From positions 1 to 64,000 of the forward strand of contig NJFT01000150.1 in assembly GCA_002221725.1 (NCBI GenBank): a stretch of DNA of 64,000 bases, written 5' to 3'. The position numbers and the translations under genes are program-made. The DNA is from Scedosporium boydii. Its lineage: Eukaryota; Ascomycota; Sordariomycetes; Microascales; Microascaceae. Below the pieces are notes generated by a model. The model worked only from the letters and a program-made list of their open reading frames with translations. It was not told the DNA's origin and did not search any database. This document shows positions 23,655-35,079 of this stretch, piece by piece. Numbering within the stretch: position 1 is the first letter of the stretch; each line of letters opens with the position of its first letter.

Positions 23655-24183
23655 AATCACCGATAACGCCGCATGTTGGAAGCTTGGCCAGGTCGGGAAG
23701 GACAACGCAGCGCGACAAATGTAATCGGTTCAGGGGCATTGGGTGCACTGGTACTCAGGTCAGACCCGTCATGGCCGGAGATCTTGTCCTTGAACGTATA
23801 CCCGCCTCCTGGTATTTGAGAGCTAGGTACTTCTTACTTTGGCCTCTAGCAGTCATTGACTTTGCTGCCCTCGAATATTAGAATAAACGGGGAATTATGC
23901 GTCGATAGAATTAACATGTATGCTATACCTCAGGACTTCTCACATGAACCTGTGTACATACTATTCTGGAACCCCTTAAACGATACACGGAAACCCGACA
24001 GCCGAGCATGGTTTGTACGACTGGAGATCGTCAAAAAATAAGGGTCTCACAATGACTCTGGCCTGAAGTTAACATCATGGTGAACCGCATCGTCGTTCCT
24101 TAAAACAAATGTTATCTCAATAAAGAAATTTAAGCTCGGGCTAATCCTACGAGAGATTGACTTAGATTTTCTCAGGAAGATGC
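23655..24183. other. convergent intergenic gap
   Basis: About 530 bp between the 3' ends of the rhodopsin-like gene and FAD oxidase A. No feature recognised. Confidence 0.4.
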
Positions 24184-25538
24184 TTAAAGTTTGGCCTGCT
24201 CCTGAGCTGATAAGACTCTTAGGGGAGGACCTCCTCGGCTTCCGTCACCCTTCTTTAAGCCCGGGGTTGACTCGACTGGCGACCGAAACCGCCATTTCCG
24301 TTGGATGTCATCCGATGCCTTATTCTCAAAACAGTCCGAGATATACCGACCGAGAACGGGCAAAAACTTGAATGCGCTGCGGAAACCGTCGTCGTTAGCA
24401 TTAATGAAGACGAATATAGCGGGACCTCTAATAACTTACTGACCAGCCCCTCCGGTGGCAAGGAAAAGACCATCGATTTCAGGATGGCGATCGATAACGA
24501 AATCACCCTCCGGAGTATCTGAGTACCAACACAAACGCCGCGTCATCCATGGACGGTTCGCAAACTGGGGTACCAGCTGCCGAAGCCCCTCTCGTAAGGC
24601 GGCATCCGCATCCTCAGGAAGATACGCATTTTCGGCGTTATTACTGTCTCGTTTGGGGGACGACACAAGATCCGAAGTGTTTTCCGCCTTCATCCTCGTG
24701 GCGTAACCATAACCATGCCGTGCGACCTTGAGGATCTTGGTGCCTGGGGTAGGTGGGAAGCAGAAAATTCCCGTGCTAAGGTTGATGATAACCGGCATTT
24801 TCTCGAGTTGTTTCGCTTCGTCGTCGGTGAGCTGTATAAACCCAACAGGTTGACCAGAGGCGGAGCTGGTATGGCTCATGTTGACCAGTGTGTTAGACCA
24901 AGCGCCGGTCGAGAGGATGACTTGAGATGCGGGAATGGGACTTCCCCCAGCAACATTCACTCCCACGACCCGCCTGTCTTTATACCTCAAAGACGTAACC
25001 CTCCCGCGGGGCCCCGTGAGGAAAGACACACCAGCTGCACTGCACTGGGCGCTCAACTGCCGAATGGCTCCCGCCGCATCAACCCAGCCCCCGTGAGGAT
25101 TTCCCAATGCCTCGGGCCCTCGAAATTCACCTGAATTCCGGGATACGCGCACGCCAATGCATCTCGATTGGGGTAATCGGTGATCTCTTGACCCAGAGCC
25201 CGGCTAACCTCTCGGCTCTTCTGGACGTATTCGTTGCCCTTCGCCTTGTCGAAAACCATGACAAAGCCCGATTCGTGATAGTGATCTTTATAGCCTCTCA
25301 GCCAGCCTTTATGAGACTCACGAGCCATCTTTGCGTACAAGGGGTCGGCGTATTCGACACGAATGATGCGGGAAATGTCCACGCTGCTTCCATCGGGCAC
25401 GGGGGGAAGATAACGATCAAGAACCGTTACCTGACTGTAGCCCCTTGTTTTCAGCTCAAGAGCGGTCGAGAGTCCAAAGACTCCTGCCCCGATAATAACG
25501 ATGGGCTCATTCTTGCTACTTGGGCCACGGCGCGACAT
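24184..25538 (-). pseudogene. FAD-dependent amine oxidase A (sarcosine/fructosyl-amine oxidase type), frameshifted
   Basis: DAO-superfamily flavoprotein that would oxidise a secondary amine or N-alkyl amino acid, releasing H2O2. Exons 25538-24440 and 24376-24184 give about 430 codons when one missing base is allowed. Seen: VIIGAGVFGLSTALEL (FAD dinucleotide motif), DGSSVDISRIIR, GGWVDAAGAI, LSTGAWSN, LCWYSDTPEGDFVIDRHP (Cys likely covalent FAD site), ATGGAGHAFKFLPVLG. The frame switches by one nucleotide around 25112-25120, after NFEG, so only the N-terminal third is translatable in one frame. The last residues read QAKL, a PTS1-like ending. It lies 1.1 kb downstream of the broken MFS gene on the same strand. 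It is a homologue of the intact enzyme at 54-55 kb. Confidence 0.82.
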
Positions 25539-26664
25539 GATGGGGGGCTTTGGCGGATAAAGACAGGCCAGATGAGGTGTGAGAGGAATGGAGGATGATA
25601 TTTTGTTGTAAGAATACCGGAACGCTCAATGGCTTTGGAGGCTTAGAATATGTTCTTATTTGGTCGAAATCTGATCTGATCAATTTATAGAGCAGTCTTT
25701 ATCAAATGACCTACTTGAGAGACGAGGGACGGAGGCCGGCTCTGGACATCATTCGCGAAGATGTGGGGCCGGAAGACATTGGAGCGGAGAGTGCATTTTC
25801 CGATTTGATGTCTACTTCCGGGTCCACCGCAACCACAATAACTAACCTGTTTCGTCTGGCGAACTACATTTGCCTCTACTAGTACCTCTGCGAGGGCTAA
25901 TCGATTCGTGGTTTCGCTGGTTTCGCGTCCTCTGAAGATGTCTCCGGACCCCTAGAACCTGGCAAGCCGTGCACTTTCTACCTTCCGGGCCCACCTTTCA
26001 AAGTTGGAAACAGGGTTGTATTCCGGGCCCACCACAGGTGGTCGCATTGATAGGCCTGCCTTAGTATATGTAGGGAGCCCTATAATGTAAGACGACCTCC
26101 GAGCTAATCAATTTTTGGAAGGTAAGTTACATACCTCTCGCCAGGTCTACTTACACCGTCGTCGGTTCAGATCAAGATAAGCTTCGCTCTCTTATCAGGC
26201 CCACTTCCGCTATCGCCACCGCCATGAGCCATTTGACTCAGTTCACATAGATGTGCCCAGTACTTCGTGAGATTACCATTCTTCAAACACACCACTAAAT
26301 GACTTCATTGTATGAATGGAGAGTCGCATTTTTTAGAGCCTAAGGTAAGTACACGATCACCCTACTCCCCCCAATGCCCATCAGACCTTTCGCCAAGCGT
26401 AGTTCCTCAAAACTTCTCTGACTACCTCTTTCCCCGGTAGAGGAGGCCCTGAAGACTGTTGGCATCACACATTAACAGATCAAGGACTGGTATGCCAGTC
26501 AAGTCTAGGTCATTAAACGAAAATGTACTTGCTCTGCATTCACGTTGGTGAACTACTCTTATAAGACATATCAACCACTAGGATACACCCATCATGCGCA
26601 AGCAAGTTCCCATCCGATAGAGCGGCAACCTTCAGCCACTTGATCTATCGAGCAATTCCGTTTT
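25539..26664. other. 1.1-kb gap between oxidase A and MFS A
   Basis: Promoter side of FAD oxidase A. No gene recognised, and no copy of the everted palindrome found at 28.8 and 53.9 kb was seen here. Confidence 0.4.
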
Positions 26665-28532
26665 CTAATATCGCTCGTCCTCGGAGAAGTGCTTCGGCTC
26701 GAAAGGAAGGGAAACGGCGATAATGGCGATGAGACCATAAACGCCAACAAGGACCCAAATCGGCACAGGCGTGTTCAAGTTGCCATAAATTGCAATGATA
26801 GGGGCGGACAATGATGCAACCCTTCCACTCGCCATACTTAAACCGCATCCGGTGCCACGCAAAGCCGTTGGCATGATCTCAGGAGTGTATCTGCGAAGGT
26901 CAGATAATCAACCCTATGGGGAGGGAAAAACAGTTGGAACTAATACTTACGAGTAGAGAGTAGCGTAAAATGCATTCTGCCAGAAGTTGATCATGCACGA
27001 AAATGCAATGTTGCTCGCCTCGGTCCGAACGCTGGTGAAACCTCCGCAAAAGGCGGCTGCGACTAACGCTGTCAGGGCCATTGCCCGTCTTCGACCGAGG
27101 AGGGGGACGTTGACAAGGACGGTGGCTAGAATTGGACCGAATATACCGACAGTCGAAGAAATGCTATAATCACGATACGTTTGAAAGGTGCTTCCGGTTC
27201 CTAGGTCTGCTCCGTTGTTCTGGAGATATATGGGAAGGTACATCGTGTAAATTGGGTATCTGGTTGTTCCATGATATTAGCGATCTTCACCGTGCTCCAT
27301 TGCTACGGGTTATTGTGTATTTTGGTAAAGCTCACGCAATGCCGATGCAAACCCATAGAGCCAACACTCCCGAGGTAGAAAAGGCCATCTTCCGGGTATT
27401 GAATAGGCCCTTGATGTTATTGAGGCCAGCGAGAATTGATCCTTTCCGGCTTCTCATCGCCGCTTCCTGAGTGTCAAGGGTAAGGAATTCATCAGCCGTG
27501 ATCATAAAATCGGATTTGTTTGTTCGGGCAATTTGGCCCAGAACCACAACCGCCTCGTCAAATTTGCCGGTAGCAACAAGCCACTTCGGAGATTCCTCCA
27601 TCTTCATGAAGAAGATACGAGCGGAAGCCATTATCAAAGCCAACCCGCCCACGAGGATGTACTGGTATCGTATCGCCAACCCATGTTGTCGGAGTTGGCG
27701 CAGGTATCGGGATTGCTTCCTTGCGGGCATGAATATGTCGCAATGAGGGGCCATGCTGTGTACGACGATTGGTAAATATTCTGTGGGAAAGTTCAGTTTT
27801 CTTTTCTCGAACCTACCTAGCAGTCCACCAATAGCGTTTCCGAGCCCCCACCAAAGAGGAAGCGCGGTGAGGAGGTAATCTTTCGACTTGGGGAGTGACT
27901 CAATGAACACGGTGAGATCAATAGCAACTATATCCAGTGAGCGTGGATGGTCTGTACAAGCACGCACTCGATCAAGTCAATGGAGCTAACTTACAGTTTC
28001 CTCCCGCTGCGAGACCTTGGAAACCAACGAACACGCACAGTGCAGCAAAATTGGGAGACGAAGCTGACACCAAAATGAAAATGGTGACGATTAGCAAAGA
28101 CGTCTGCCAGACGAGCTTTCGGCCGAGGAAATCCACGGTCAGGCCGCAGATAAGGGCGCCGACGAGACTGCCGGCATAGAGCGCCAAGATGATCAGTTCG
28201 GGGTGCTTGATCTCCCACTGCTTTGTGACTTGAGGTAGCGCCAAGCTCACAGCCACGGGTAACATCTAATATATATAGTGAGACTTTTATAGACTAGTAC
28301 ACTGAAGTCGGGAGTAGGCAGCTTCATAACTTACCTGATCTAGCAGAAACCCAAAACCACATGTGCAGAAGAGCTGCCATTGATAGCGGCCGAACCCGAT
28401 CTTACCAAGTGCATGGTTGATGACCGCAAGATTATGAGCCTGTCTATCGATTTCGTCGTTGAAGACAGATCCCTCGACGCAGGAGGTAGTTCGGGTGGGT
28501 TTGACTTTCTCGTCAATGTCAATAGAAGCCAT
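26665..28532 (-). pseudogene. MFS transporter A disrupted by 5-bp tandem duplication
   Basis: Major facilitator (SV2/metabolite:H+ symporter-like) transporter. Six exons: 28532-28335, 28265-27995, 27927-27817, 27755-27336, 27259-26951 and 26890-26665. They give 510 codons only if five bases are discounted. Signatures are GFGRYQWQLF, GALICGLTVDFLGRK, LWWGLGNAIGGLLAW, MEESPKWLVATGK, YPIYTMYLPIYLQ, FGPILATVL and YTPEIMPTALRGTG. In exon 4, after DNMGWRY, the pentamer CGATA (minus strand) is present twice in tandem (27666-27675). This shifts the frame into an early stop. All splice phases are otherwise consistent. It is divergent from regulator A with a 464-bp shared promoter. Its homologue at 48.7 kb is intact. 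Confidence 0.85.
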
Positions 28533-28830
28533 TGTACCCGGAACTCGCAAGCAATATAATATTGACAAAAAAGGTGCGCTGTAGATAGAAGAGCAAGATA
28601 TTTCCTGCGAGACAGGCCGGAGATTTCTCCTCCTGAATGGCAGGCCCTGGGAGAGCTTTTATATTATTGATCTGCAGCTGATCCTCCCCCACACATTCTC
28701 CCGATAAGCCGATCCAGAAATCTGGGGTAAGTGCAGATAAAGTCCTCTGGATCCACAAATCACTAACGTGGGCTTAACCCGCATGGGCAAGGCAAGGGTC
28801 TCATCCCCGATGGAACCGGATGGCGCCTAG

Positions 28831-28850
28831 ATCCGCTCACGTGAGCGGAT
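28831..28850. promoter_or_regulatory. 20-bp perfect palindrome, candidate Zn2Cys6 operator A
   Basis: ATCCGCTCACGTGAGCGGAT is a perfect palindrome with an everted CCG-N10-CGG arrangement around CACGTG. It lies 146 bp before the regulator A ATG and 298 bp before the MFS A ATG. CGG/CCG triplets are the usual contacts of Zn2Cys6 dimers. A sister site with the same geometry lies at 53856-53875. Confidence 0.6.
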
Positions 28851-28996
28851 AGAGAGATTAAACCTCGATCACCTCTCCGCCTTGTCCCGGAGTCTGGTCT
28901 GTTCCTCAAATCACTCTACATCAACTGTATTCCGTGTTCTTACGTTACATCCGTCTCACGACCATCCGTGCCGCAGCGCCCGGAACCTCAAAATTC

Positions 28997-31243
28997 ATGA
29001 ATAGTAATAAGCGAATAAAGCATGCCTGTGAGCCGTGCCGGTAAGATGAGCCCAAGCCGTTTCTTATCTGCAAGTTTAATTGGCTAAGGTGCAACTACCC
29101 GCGACTCGCCACAGGCGGAAGAAGACAAAATGCCCCGGCGAGAAGCCTGCCTGCTCGTTCTGTCAGCGGTTAAAGCAAACCTGCTTCTATCTCAATCGCG
29201 AACAGCCGAAAGCTGCTGCCGGACCAAGAGTTGCCAAGTCCAAGTCGTATGTACTTCTTCTATCTTGGGACTCTTATCCGATTGCTCATGCCATAGCTTA
29301 TCAATAGGATACAACCACGTAGGCGTCGGAGTTTGCACACGCAAGCTCAGCCACCGAATGATCTCTCACAAGATGACAATGCCACACCCAAAACCCCTTC
29401 GCAAATTGAAGAGTGTCTATCAACAGTCGTCACTGCATGGTATGCTGCACAGTATTGCAGCCACGTCTGGTGTATTTTACAGTCAGCCTCTGACATGGCT
29501 AACCGTGATAATAGGTCTTTCGACAATCCCGAACCACCAGGAGAGGTGGCAGATTATCTTTTCGAGATTTACAAATCTAGAATATACTTCCACCCCCTAC
29601 CTCTCTTTCGGCTAGACAGCTTGCGGGCTCGATTCACTGCATTTCCGCGATTTTTACGGTTCAGCTTTCTTGCACTTGCAATACACTACTCGGATCATCC
29701 TCACTACGCTGGGGTGGAAGATGATGCTGTTGAATTTTATGCAAAGTCGGCTCAGCGGACCGTTGATGATGTCATAGCTGAGGGAGCCACGAACATTAAT
29801 GTTTTACAGGCTCTCTGTTTGCTATCTCTGCACAATATTTTAGGTGAGCTGAAGCTTAAAACTAAGTAGCTCTCTGGCTCTGGCGTCACTTCATTCCCCA
29901 ATGTTGCTAATCTTCTTATGAAGCAAAACAGCCCCAGGCCTGGATGAACATTGGCACGGCTGCCCGCCTTGAAGTTCTGCATAGACTCGCTCTCCAAGAT
30001 CAACCCGGATCAAGCCAGGAGGCCGACATTCACTCGAGATGCTCCTGGAGCATTTTCTTGCTTGAGACGATTTTCACACCTCAATTTACAGTTCTCCGAC
30101 AAGATCCATGTCCTCCTCCATTCCCGAGAAGCGTGCCTATCCCTCCATCTCTTCCCAGTCATATGGGTCAGGGGTACAGGCAAGGCAGAGCGGACATGGA
30201 AGGGGCTGAGGTACAGGATTTAGGAATCAACGCTTACTGCCTCTGTTCGATATCCGCTTGGGAAGAGATTGTGGCTTATCTGCACGCCGTACGCTGCGGA
30301 AAAATTGAGAATGCATGGACGTCTACGTCCACGTTCAACCAATTGGCCATCAAGCTATACGATCTTAACGCTCAGATCTACCCGAAACATCTGCTACGAC
30401 ACACCGCATTCCAGAACCGGCATCTTGATGAACTCCAAAGAGATGGGGAGTATTGGAGGCCCTGGATACTCATGCAGTTTGTTTTTCATGGGTCCCATGC
30501 CCTTTTAAATCACCCGTTCGTCCACCTGCTCGCATTGCGCGGCAATAATCGAGCCGCTCAACCCGGTTTCTTCCTTCAAAAGACCATCGACCAGGCTCTT
30601 TTCCATTCTGCTTGGATAGTTCGGTTGATTGATACCTGCGAAGGTCTCGGGTTCGAGATTAACGATCCTTTGATTGGACACATAGTCGCCGCTACATTCA
30701 CAATTTCATGGATTCTTCAGTTTGCCCGAGACCGGACGGTGTCAACAAAAGCACTTGAAGGCATGGGCAAGTGCGAAAGATTTATCCGGGGTATTTCTAG
30801 GACGTGGCCTCATATTGACTATCAAGTATGTCCCGACTAACACAGAGAGACTTCCTTGCGACATCTAAACGGACTGACGTGGATATCTGCCAAAATAACT
30901 CGAGATTCTCCGAGATCTCCAATCTACTGCGAACGAAGCTCGAAGCAAGTCTTCTATAGATGGTACCGATATTACTTTCAAACCATCCATGGTGTGGAAA
31001 ATATTAGATTACAGTATATCACAGTTATCGACTACCCGCTGGGGCCTTCAGGAGTCACACGGGCCAGAAGGTAGCAATCTACATGCGAAGCTCCACGTCG
31101 ACACCGTCTTCGTCCACCCTGTTGTGGAAGAACAAGCCGAACAAGAGGATACCAGTTGCCTTATTGAGGAGCCAAACGAAATTTTTGGGGATTTATTTCC
31201 CGACAACTTTCACTTCGACTACTCCCTACTGAACTTCCCATAA
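28997..31243 (+). CDS. Zn(II)2Cys6 transcription factor A, 625 aa
   Basis: Binuclear zinc cluster regulator, presumably nuclear. Six exons: 28997-29040, 29115-29246, 29308-29439, 29515-29843, 29924-30825 and 30905-31243. All join in phase to 625 residues. The DNA-binding cluster is at residues 11-38 with C-x2-C-x6-C-x6-C-x2-C-x6-C spacing (HACEPCRR ... CPGEKPACSFC). A middle-homology region (IYFHPLPLFRLD, FSFLALAIHYSD, LQALCLLSLHNIL) and a conserved C-terminus (ITFKPSMVWKILDYS, WGLQESHGPEGS, HPVVEEQAEQ) follow. The apparent frame break near 30.83-30.9 kb disappears when a 79-nt intron with an AACTCGAG acceptor is used. The 75-nt intron at 29440 is in frame, so retention would not break the protein. 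It likely controls the divergent MFS gene and perhaps itself through the palindrome 146 bp upstream. Confidence 0.85.
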
Positions 31244-32179
31244 TGATAATGGGAGCTTCTAGAGGCGACCTCCGGGAGATAAGTGTTGGCGAAATAGCCA
31301 TGGAGCCGTCATGTCATTTTCCACGTGGCAGATTTCCACTGCTCACAAAAATAAGGAAGAATGTCGCTCATATGGATCCGTTTGAGTTCTCTGCCCACGA
31401 TTGTGACTGAACATCCTTTCAAGAGATCCGTTGTTGACTATGAAATTTTCGGACAGCTCCGATGTCTTTTTAGGGAGACTTCTGAGTTATAGCTCAGATG
31501 CGATTCGGGCAGAATTTGTACTCTGCAACCTTCTTGGTAATAGCTTATAATCGTTGTATCATTGTTGACCCATATCTGCCTCAACATGGGACCCTCTGAT
31601 CTCGTATTTTGCCTTCGTCGTACAGGCGTGGCATTGGGCATGAGCCCCGCTCTTGGAATCCGTATTCAACCATCCACGCTATCCTCATGATTCTAAGTCG
31701 CACGCAATTTCTTCTTCATAAATGGCGCTGTGCTTTTGCCCATACGGATACGTACTTCGTATTGATCACGTTTGTACTGCTGCTAAGATGTGATGATGCG
31801 ACGAGAATGCAAGTGAACCCTTGGCTACCATGTTCCCATCTAATGTGTTTATATTCTATAAATATAAGATTAATACAATTCTTCCCCAGAAATGTCTAAG
31901 ACTCTTGGATAAATAAAAGAAAGAAGCAGATACTGTTCCGGCGTGACAGTATCTCGAAATGTGAGTGCGGGGACCGACTCATTGGGGATCCGGGAGCTGG
32001 ACGAGACTTGACCAGATCAAGATATTGGGACGTGTTGAAAGAGTTTGGCAACTCTGGTATCGAATATCCCATGCGCTGACCTAGCTTCTTCAAGTCCGCC
32101 ATCGTTTCTATGGCGTCTCCAGGGAATGCACCCTGGACGATGGCTTCTAAACATTTGTGTCTTGGATATCGATTGGCAT

Positions 32180-32211
<32 letters not shown>

Positions 32212-32813
32212 TTTTTTTTCTTTTTTTTTTTTTTTCCTCGCAAGTATTTTGAACGCAAGCCGATCAGTAAGGTCAACTATGCTACCATGAAATCTAGGTT
32301 TTCTTGGCAAAGTATACGAAGTATGAGCAGTCCACATTGTGCTTCTCACACATCCCACAGGCTCTCTACTAGGAGGACGGTCCACAACGTTTTGGAGGGA
32401 TGCGATAGTGCCATTTCATTTCACTAACTACGCTTCTATCCTTAAAATCAACACTTCAACACTGGATGGAAAATGCTACGAAGATGCCAATCCTAGAGCC
32501 GACAAGGAGATGAGGTCAGGAAACATGCATCCGCCCTCCACGAAGTTGGAATTGTGTAAATAGTGGGCTTAGCGGAAGCTTGAAGACGAGCAACACCAGC
32601 CGGCTGGTTTCACTCGCATCGGGTGTCGGGAATCGGTGGTAAACCGGCTCCCTCGGCAAACTCCTTTTGGAGAAGCAGAGCGTGGTTGAATGTGGAGAAG
32701 CGGTGCGGGGAAGCTTTCCTGATGTGGAGATTTGCCCTCTGTTAACATCAACAAACAAAAGGGTGACCTGATTATTGAAGCATAACTTCGGCTTTGAAGC
32801 AGGACATGTCGCT
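31244..32813. other. 1.6-kb intergenic stretch with microsatellite
   Basis: No gene recognised. It contains a (TTTC)n/poly-T tract at 32179-32237 and exact TACTTCGTA/TACGAAGTA words at 31753 and 32315. Open frames over the tract (poly-Lys on the minus strand) are artefacts of the repeat. Confidence 0.45.
32179..32237 (+). repeat. (TTTC)n microsatellite grading into poly-T
   Basis: Eight TTTC-type units followed by pyrimidine-only T runs, about 59 nt in all. A simple repeat, likely length-polymorphic. Confidence 0.9.
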
Positions 32814-33857
32814 ATGAGATTGACTCTCCGTGTTGCATTTCGTTTGACTCCATGCCGTAGTCCCGTCGTCGCCTCGCCTTTTCAGACATTCAGACCCTCT
32901 TCAAACCGTGGAACTGAGCTCCTGCGTCACTTTCAATCTCCTCGTCTTACGAGTTCCGCCCCGGAGATATTAAAATCACGCCCAGCATACCCAAAGATGG
33001 CCGCTACGTTTACACTGCCCGATGGTAGGGCTCTGTCCTATTCATTCTCAACCAATCCCAGCAACGGCCCCGTCGTCCTGTTGGCCAATTCCCTTGTCTC
33101 AGGCCACACCTCGTGGGACCGCGTGGTCGAGCGCTTAGTCTCCGATGGTTTCCGCCCCTTGCGCTTCGATCAGCCGGGACACGGCAAGTCTGGTGTTCCG
33201 TCCGACCTATCATCCACCAGGTTTTCATCCATGGCAGACGATGTAGCAGCGCTGCTTAAGCACCTCAACCTTTCCAAGATTCACGCCTGGATTGGCGTCT
33301 CCATGGGCGCTGCCATGTCTGTCTACTTCACCGCCCAGCACCCTGGCATCGTCAATAAAGTCATCATATGCGATACCATCTCCGCGTCGCCAGTTAATGC
33401 TGGCGTTCCGGATGCCTTTGGAGACCGAGTTGCTCTTGCCCGCAAAGAAGGCTCTTTAGAGAGCATCCGACAGGGGACGCTGGAACGGTGGTTCGGCAAG
33501 GAGTGGCTCGCTGCGAATCCCCAAGAGGCGGCCCGGATGAATGAGTCGATGAAATCGACAACGGTTGATGGCTTCGAGACGTGTTGTGCCGCCTTGCGGA
33601 GCGCCGAGTTCGATCTGGAGCCCCTGTTGGGCAAGGTCGGTGCAGGGTGTGAGGATGCACTGCTTGTTGTCGGAGAGAAGGATGCGGATTTACCTGTCAA
33701 GATGCAAGATATGAGGGCCAAGATTGCCAAGGGGTTCGCCGACGCTGGAAAGGAAAGGGAGGTGGAGCTCAAGGTTATCAAGAACGCAGGTCATGTGTGT
33801 TTCGTGGATGGATTCGACCAATTTTGCGAGACAGTCATTCCATTCCTCCGAAAGTAG
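32814..33857 (+). CDS. alpha/beta hydrolase, 3-oxoadipate enol-lactonase-like, 347 aa
   Basis: Single-exon alpha/beta hydrolase. The core starts near the ATG at 32997 (MAATFTLPDGRALSYSF). The first ATG at 32814 adds 61 Arg/Ser-rich residues that look like a mitochondrial presequence, so localisation depends on the start used. Fold landmarks are VVLLANSLVSGHTSWD (oxyanion region), RFDQPGHGKSG, WIGVSMGAAMS (nucleophile elbow, Ser), VVGEKDADLPV (Asp) and KNAGHVCFVDGF (His). The triad is complete. Similarity is to PcaD-type lactonases, which open beta-ketoadipate enol-lactone. Related fungal enzymes also hydrolyse other esters or lactones. It lies between regulator A and the ALDH relic and is intact, so its role may be independent of them. 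Confidence 0.8.
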   Translation: MRLTLRVAFRLTPCRSPVVASPFQTFRPSSNRGTELLRHFQSPRLTSSAPEILKSRPAYPKMAATFTLPDGRALSYSFSTNPSNGPVVLLANSLVSGHTSWDRVVERLVSDGFRPLRFDQPGHGKSGVPSDLSSTRFSSMADDVAALLKHLNLSKIHAWIGVSMGAAMSVYFTAQHPGIVNKVIICDTISASPVNAGVPDAFGDRVALARKEGSLESIRQGTLERWFGKEWLAANPQEAARMNESMKSTTVDGFETCCAALRSAEFDLEPLLGKVGAGCEDALLVVGEKDADLPVKMQDMRAKIAKGFADAGKEREVELKVIKNAGHVCFVDGFDQFCETVIPFLRK

Positions 33858-34263
33858 AGAATCTGGGGTGGCCTTGAGGCGCTAATGGGAATTATACTGC
33901 AATTGCTTGTCCAAGTGAGGCTGGAGCTCCAGCGTTTCGCTTGCTTGCTGCCCCCGCATTTTGTCTAATCCCGGATTCTTGGGAAAATATACAACGAGCC
34001 GACGACGGAAGTACGTATCCGGCGCCGACACTTCCCCGAATAATAAGGTACCATTGCGCCGACAAGTGAGATCTTGCTACGGCAGGAGCGATAATATTGT
34101 CCACTCTCAGGGTATTAATCTACTCGGGGTGGCCCTGTAGATATCCCACTTGCCATTTTCAACGTTTGTGCACCGTGTTCATTCGAGTACTACCTATCAC
34201 ATTCTATAGCTAGGCTGCTTTCGAATTTCGACTAGTGGTGATATCTTTGCCGCATCCTCCAAT
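33858..34263. other. intergenic gap
   Basis: About 400 bp between the hydrolase and the ALDH relic. Nothing recognised. Confidence 0.4.
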
Positions 34264-34859
34264 ATGTCGGCGATAGATACGTCTAGTCCCCACCTGGGCA
34301 CCTTGAGAAATCTCCAGCAGCTCTTCATCAATGGAGAGTACACATCTTCCTCTAGCAATGTCCAGTTCCAGGTTTTCAATCCCATGACCGGAGAAGCCAT
34401 TGACCCTTACTCCTCCGCGACAGTTCGGGATGTATCCGAAGCTATAGAGAGCGCTCACACCGCCTACAAGACATGGCCTAAGACTGGCCCTTCGACGAGA
34501 CGGGCAATCTTCCTCAAGGCAGCTGATATACTCGAGCATCAAGAGTCCTTTGGCCCTGTCATGATACTCATAGAGTTTGAGACAGATGAGGCTGCTGTCG
34601 AGTTGGCCAACGATAGTGAATGCTCTCTCTGCGCGAGCATATTCTCCCGCGGTGTCATGACGGCCGTGGCCCTGGCCAAGGAGGTTCGAGCCGGTAGTTG
34701 CACATAAACGGGCCAACCGTCTATATCGAACCGACCCTGCCCAACGGAAGAGTTGGCGGGAGCAGTGGCTACAGTCGTTTTGGTGGAATTGCCGGTGTGG
34801 AAGAATTTACAAAAAGAAAGATAATCAGTTTGGCACAGCCGGGTATGAAGTACAATTGA
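34264..34859 (+). pseudogene. aldehyde dehydrogenase relic with large internal deletion
   Basis: NAD(P)-dependent aldehyde dehydrogenase remnant. The N-terminus (LFINGEYTSSSSNVQFQVFN, GEAIDPYSSATVRDV, RRAIFLKAADILEH) is fused at about 34540 directly to the C-terminal part (ESFGPVMILIEFETDEAA, LCASIFSRG, EVRAGSC). The central 300 or so residues, with most of the NAD-binding fold plus the catalytic Glu and Cys, are therefore missing. Just after AGSC a one-base loss at about 34700-34705 creates a stop. The next frame continues with INGPTVYIEP, GYSRFGGIAGVEEFT and RKIISLAQPGMKYN. Similarity is to fungal benzaldehyde/vanillin-type dehydrogenases. It cannot be catalytic. Confidence 0.85.
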
Positions 34860-35079
34860 TAAGGCGAGTGGCCCAGCTGTTTACTGCAGCCCGGAGACCT
34901 CGGTAGTCAATTCAAGGCGTACCAGTATTCTGGACAAATCATCATAATAATCAAGGACCATCGCTCCTAGATCCGTGCATGCGCTTCCCGCCGAACCAAG
35001 GGTCAAGCGCCAGACAAAATTTCCTTGGCCGCCAGGCTTTCTGCAAGAACCCACATCCCCCACCAGACTACCCAACTAC

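Noticed and set aside
30826..30904. Apparent frameshift in the C-terminus of regulator A
   Set aside because: A 79-nt GT-AG intron restores phase exactly and yields the conserved C-terminal block, so the gene is treated as intact.
31896..32385. Lys-rich minus-strand ORFs over 32.0-32.4 kb
   Set aside because: Created by the TTTC/poly-T microsatellite. No coding signal outside it.
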